Shown piece by piece: positions 62,345 through 64,000 of a stretch of 64,000 nt of DNA. The notes under the pieces were generated by a model. The model ran no database searches and was not told where the DNA came from. It saw only the letters and a program-made list of their open reading frames with translations. This stretch comes from Pedobacter kyungheensis (GTDB taxonomy: Bacteria > Bacteroidota > Bacteroidia > Sphingobacteriales > Sphingobacteriaceae). The stretch lies in the NCBI RefSeq assembly GCF_000812965.1, contig NZ_JSYN01000008.1:62001-126000 (forward strand), given 5' to 3'. Positions within the stretch are counted from its first letter, which is position 1, and every line of letters starts with the position of its first letter. The translations under genes were made by a program, and so were the position numbers.

Positions 62345-63273
62345 AGAAATTAGTTTCTATAGTCATCCCAGCCTATAACGAGGCCGATAATATTTTTGTA
62401 ATTGCAGAAAGTATTAAAAAGGTTTTTGCTACGCTTAGTTACAATTACGAAATCATTTTGGTTGATGATGGCAGTGCCGACCATACGCTCGAAAAAATAA
62501 AAGAATATGCAGCAACGGCCGAAAATGTATTTTTTCTCGAATTTTCTAAAAACTTTGGTCACCAGCTGGCAGTTAAGGCAGGTATGGACCATGCTTTTGG
62601 AGATTGCGTAATTTCTATGGATTGCGATATGCAGCATCCGCCCGAGCTGATTCCGGATATGATTGCCAAATGGGAAGCCGGTTATGAAGTAGTGTACACC
62701 ATCCGCGAAGAAGATAAAAATTTATCTAAAGGTAAAAGAAGCTCATCGAGTCTGTTCTATAAAGTTTTAAACTGGCTTTCTGATATTGATCTGGAGCCCG
62801 GAGCGGCAGATTTCCGCCTGCTCGATCAGCGGGTGGTTAATGTTTTCCGTAATTTTCACGAAAACGAACCTTTTTTGCGTGGACTGGTAAAATGGCTGGG
62901 CTTTAAGCAATATGCCATTAAATATAACCCAGCTGCACGTTTCTCGGGGCAAAGTAAATACACCCTGAAAAAGATGCTCAGGCTGGCCTTGCATGGTGTT
63001 ACCTCTTTCAGCATCAAGCCGCTTTATACAGCAGTTTATCTGGGTTTTATTCTTTCTTTTGCTTCGGTGCTGTACATCCCTTATATTATCTACGCATTTG
63101 TTAACCATGTTGAGGTTTCAGGCTGGGCATCGGTAATTATGACCATAGTATTTTTCGGTGGGCTACAACTCATCATTTTGGGCATTATAGGCATATATGT
63201 TGGTAAGATGTTTATGCAGGCTAAAAACCGCCCAAATTACATTATCCGTTCAACTAATATTAAGCAGCAATAA
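62341..63273 (+). CDS. GT2-family glycosyltransferase (DPM1/GtrB-like)
   Basis: A 310-residue membrane glycosyltransferase. SIVIPAYNEADNI, LVDDGSADHTLE, FSKNFGHQLAVKAGM and the DXD-type ISMDCDMQHPPELIPDM are the GT2 hallmarks, with two C-terminal helices at about 225-295. Such proteins transfer a sugar to polyprenyl phosphate. ATGA overlap with the upstream GT87-like gene and a directly abutting downstream deacetylase gene point to one envelope-glycan operon. Confidence 0.92.
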   Translation: MKKLVSIVIPAYNEADNIFVIAESIKKVFATLSYNYEIILVDDGSADHTLEKIKEYAATAENVFFLEFSKNFGHQLAVKAGMDHAFGDCVISMDCDMQHPPELIPDMIAKWEAGYEVVYTIREEDKNLSKGKRSSSSLFYKVLNWLSDIDLEPGAADFRLLDQRVVNVFRNFHENEPFLRGLVKWLGFKQYAIKYNPAARFSGQSKYTLKKMLRLALHGVTSFSIKPLYTAVYLGFILSFASVLYIPYIIYAFVNHVEVSGWASVIMTIVFFGGLQLIILGIIGIYVGKMFMQAKNRPNYIIRSTNIKQQ

Positions 63274-64000
63274 ATGGTTCTGTTAAGTTTTGATATCGAA
63301 GAGTTCGATATGCCTTTTGAATATGGAAAAACGATTTCTTTTGAAGATCAGATCTCCATTTCGAGGACAGGAACCATTGCTATTTTAGATCTTTTGGATA
63401 AACACCAGGTAAAAGCTACATTTTTCTGCACCGTAACCTTTGCAGAAAATATTCCCGACCTGATTAAAAGAATTGTTTATAGCGGTCATGAACTGGCTTC
63501 GCATGGTTATTATCACTCCGATTTTAAGCCTGAACATTTATTGCAGTCGAAATTAAAACTCGAAGAACTTTCAGGTCAGGAAATCATCGGTTACCGCATG
63601 GCGAGGATGATGCCCGTTGATGAACGCGAAGTAGAAAAGGCTGGTTATAGCTATAACTCTTCTATCAACCCAACCTATTTACCCGGACGCTACAATAACT
63701 TTCATGTTTCGCGGACCCACTTCATGCAAAACAATGTATTGCAGCTTCCCGCTTCGGTAAGTCCATGGGTCAGGTTCCCTTTATTCTGGTTATCTTTTCA
63801 TAACCTTCCTTTGGGTATTTACAAAAGCTTAGCCAAATGGGCCTATCAAAAAGATCATTACCTGAACATCTATTTTCACCCCTGGGAGTTTACCGATCTT
63901 AATGATTTTGAACGTTTTGGTTTTCCGGCCTATGTACGTAAAAATACGGGCGCGCAAATGATTGCGCGTATGGATAACTTTATAGCCCATTTAAAAGCCA
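63274..64000 (+). CDS. Polysaccharide deacetylase family protein (3'-truncated by window)
   Basis: The gene starts at ATG 63274, immediately after the GT2 stop at 63271-63273, and runs through the window end (242 codons visible). NodB-type motifs appear in order: SFDIEEF (Asp7), ATFFCTVTFAE, then GHELASHGYYHSDF with metal His77 and His81, and YFHPWEF near the end. It has no signal peptide and is probably cytoplasmic or membrane-associated, removing acetyl groups from a nucleotide- or lipid-linked sugar. The C-terminus is outside the window. Confidence 0.85.
   Translation, partial: MVLLSFDIEEFDMPFEYGKTISFEDQISISRTGTIAILDLLDKHQVKATFFCTVTFAENIPDLIKRIVYSGHELASHGYYHSDFKPEHLLQSKLKLEELSGQEIIGYRMARMMPVDEREVEKAGYSYNSSINPTYLPGRYNNFHVSRTHFMQNNVLQLPASVSPWVRFPLFWLSFHNLPLGIYKSLAKWAYQKDHYLNIYFHPWEFTDLNDFERFGFPAYVRKNTGAQMIARMDNFIAHLKA

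Overview
The window is about 64 kb of AT-leaning bacterial DNA that reads as a member of the Bacteroidota, most likely Sphingobacteriaceae and Pedobacter-like (inference). The signs are two SusC/SusD pairs, TonB-dependent receptors with carboxypeptidase-like N-domains, many exported glycoside hydrolases, LytTR two-component genes, Crp-like and AraC regulators with orphan targets, start codons preceded by AC-rich leaders instead of strong Shine-Dalgarno sites, and short intergenic palindromes typical of the group. No rRNA, tRNA, CRISPR array, insertion sequence or prophage was seen.

Layout. 0-16 kb is ordinary accessory genome: small DUF proteins, an outer-membrane beta-barrel protein, a LytS/LytTR two-component pair, an esterase, a compact operon of a 35-residue peptide, a frameshifted papain-like peptidase and a methyltransferase (9907 down to 8095), then an SDR/VOC pair with Crp-like and AraC regulators. 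15.6-25.3 kb is polysaccharide utilisation locus (PUL) 1 on the minus strand: GH116 glycosidase, a lipoprotein of the RbsD/FucU mutarotase type, an orphan contractile-injection tape-measure C-terminus, an array of five hairpin repeats, and SusC/SusD. 25.5-46.1 kb is PUL 2: LacI regulator, mannonate dehydratase (uxuA), a small unknown protein, GH28, Na+/solute symporter and a second LacI on the minus strand; then inositol oxygenase, SusC/SusD, a heparan-glucosaminide acetyltransferase-like membrane protein, GH89 alpha-N-acetylglucosaminidase, GH28 and GH92 on the plus strand. Four copies of one LacI-type operator sit in the three control regions of PUL 2.

47.2-54.5 kb is a four-gene minus-strand operon (three Gfo/Idh/MocA oxidoreductases and one giant HEAT plus double-DUF1080 protein) facing a ROK regulator; it looks like a 3-keto-glycoside pathway. 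56.7-61.1 kb holds a Crp-like regulator followed by GH43 and GH51 arabinan enzymes. 61.1-64 kb holds three envelope genes (GT87-like, GT2, polysaccharide deacetylase), the last cut by the window edge.

How it fits. In PUL 2, inositol oxygenase (myo-inositol to D-glucuronate) and UxuA (D-mannonate to 2-keto-3-deoxygluconate) put inositol and glucuronate on one route, while GH89, the N-acetyltransferase-like protein, GH92 and two GH28 enzymes would remove alpha-GlcNAc/GlcN, alpha-mannose and alpha-uronic acid. The combination matches the sugars in glycosyl-inositol headgroups, such as plant GIPC sphingolipids or GPI-type glycans, better than any common polysaccharide. This substrate is my inference and the main discovery candidate. 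The isomerase, fructuronate reductase and KDG kinase/aldolase needed to finish the route are not in the window.
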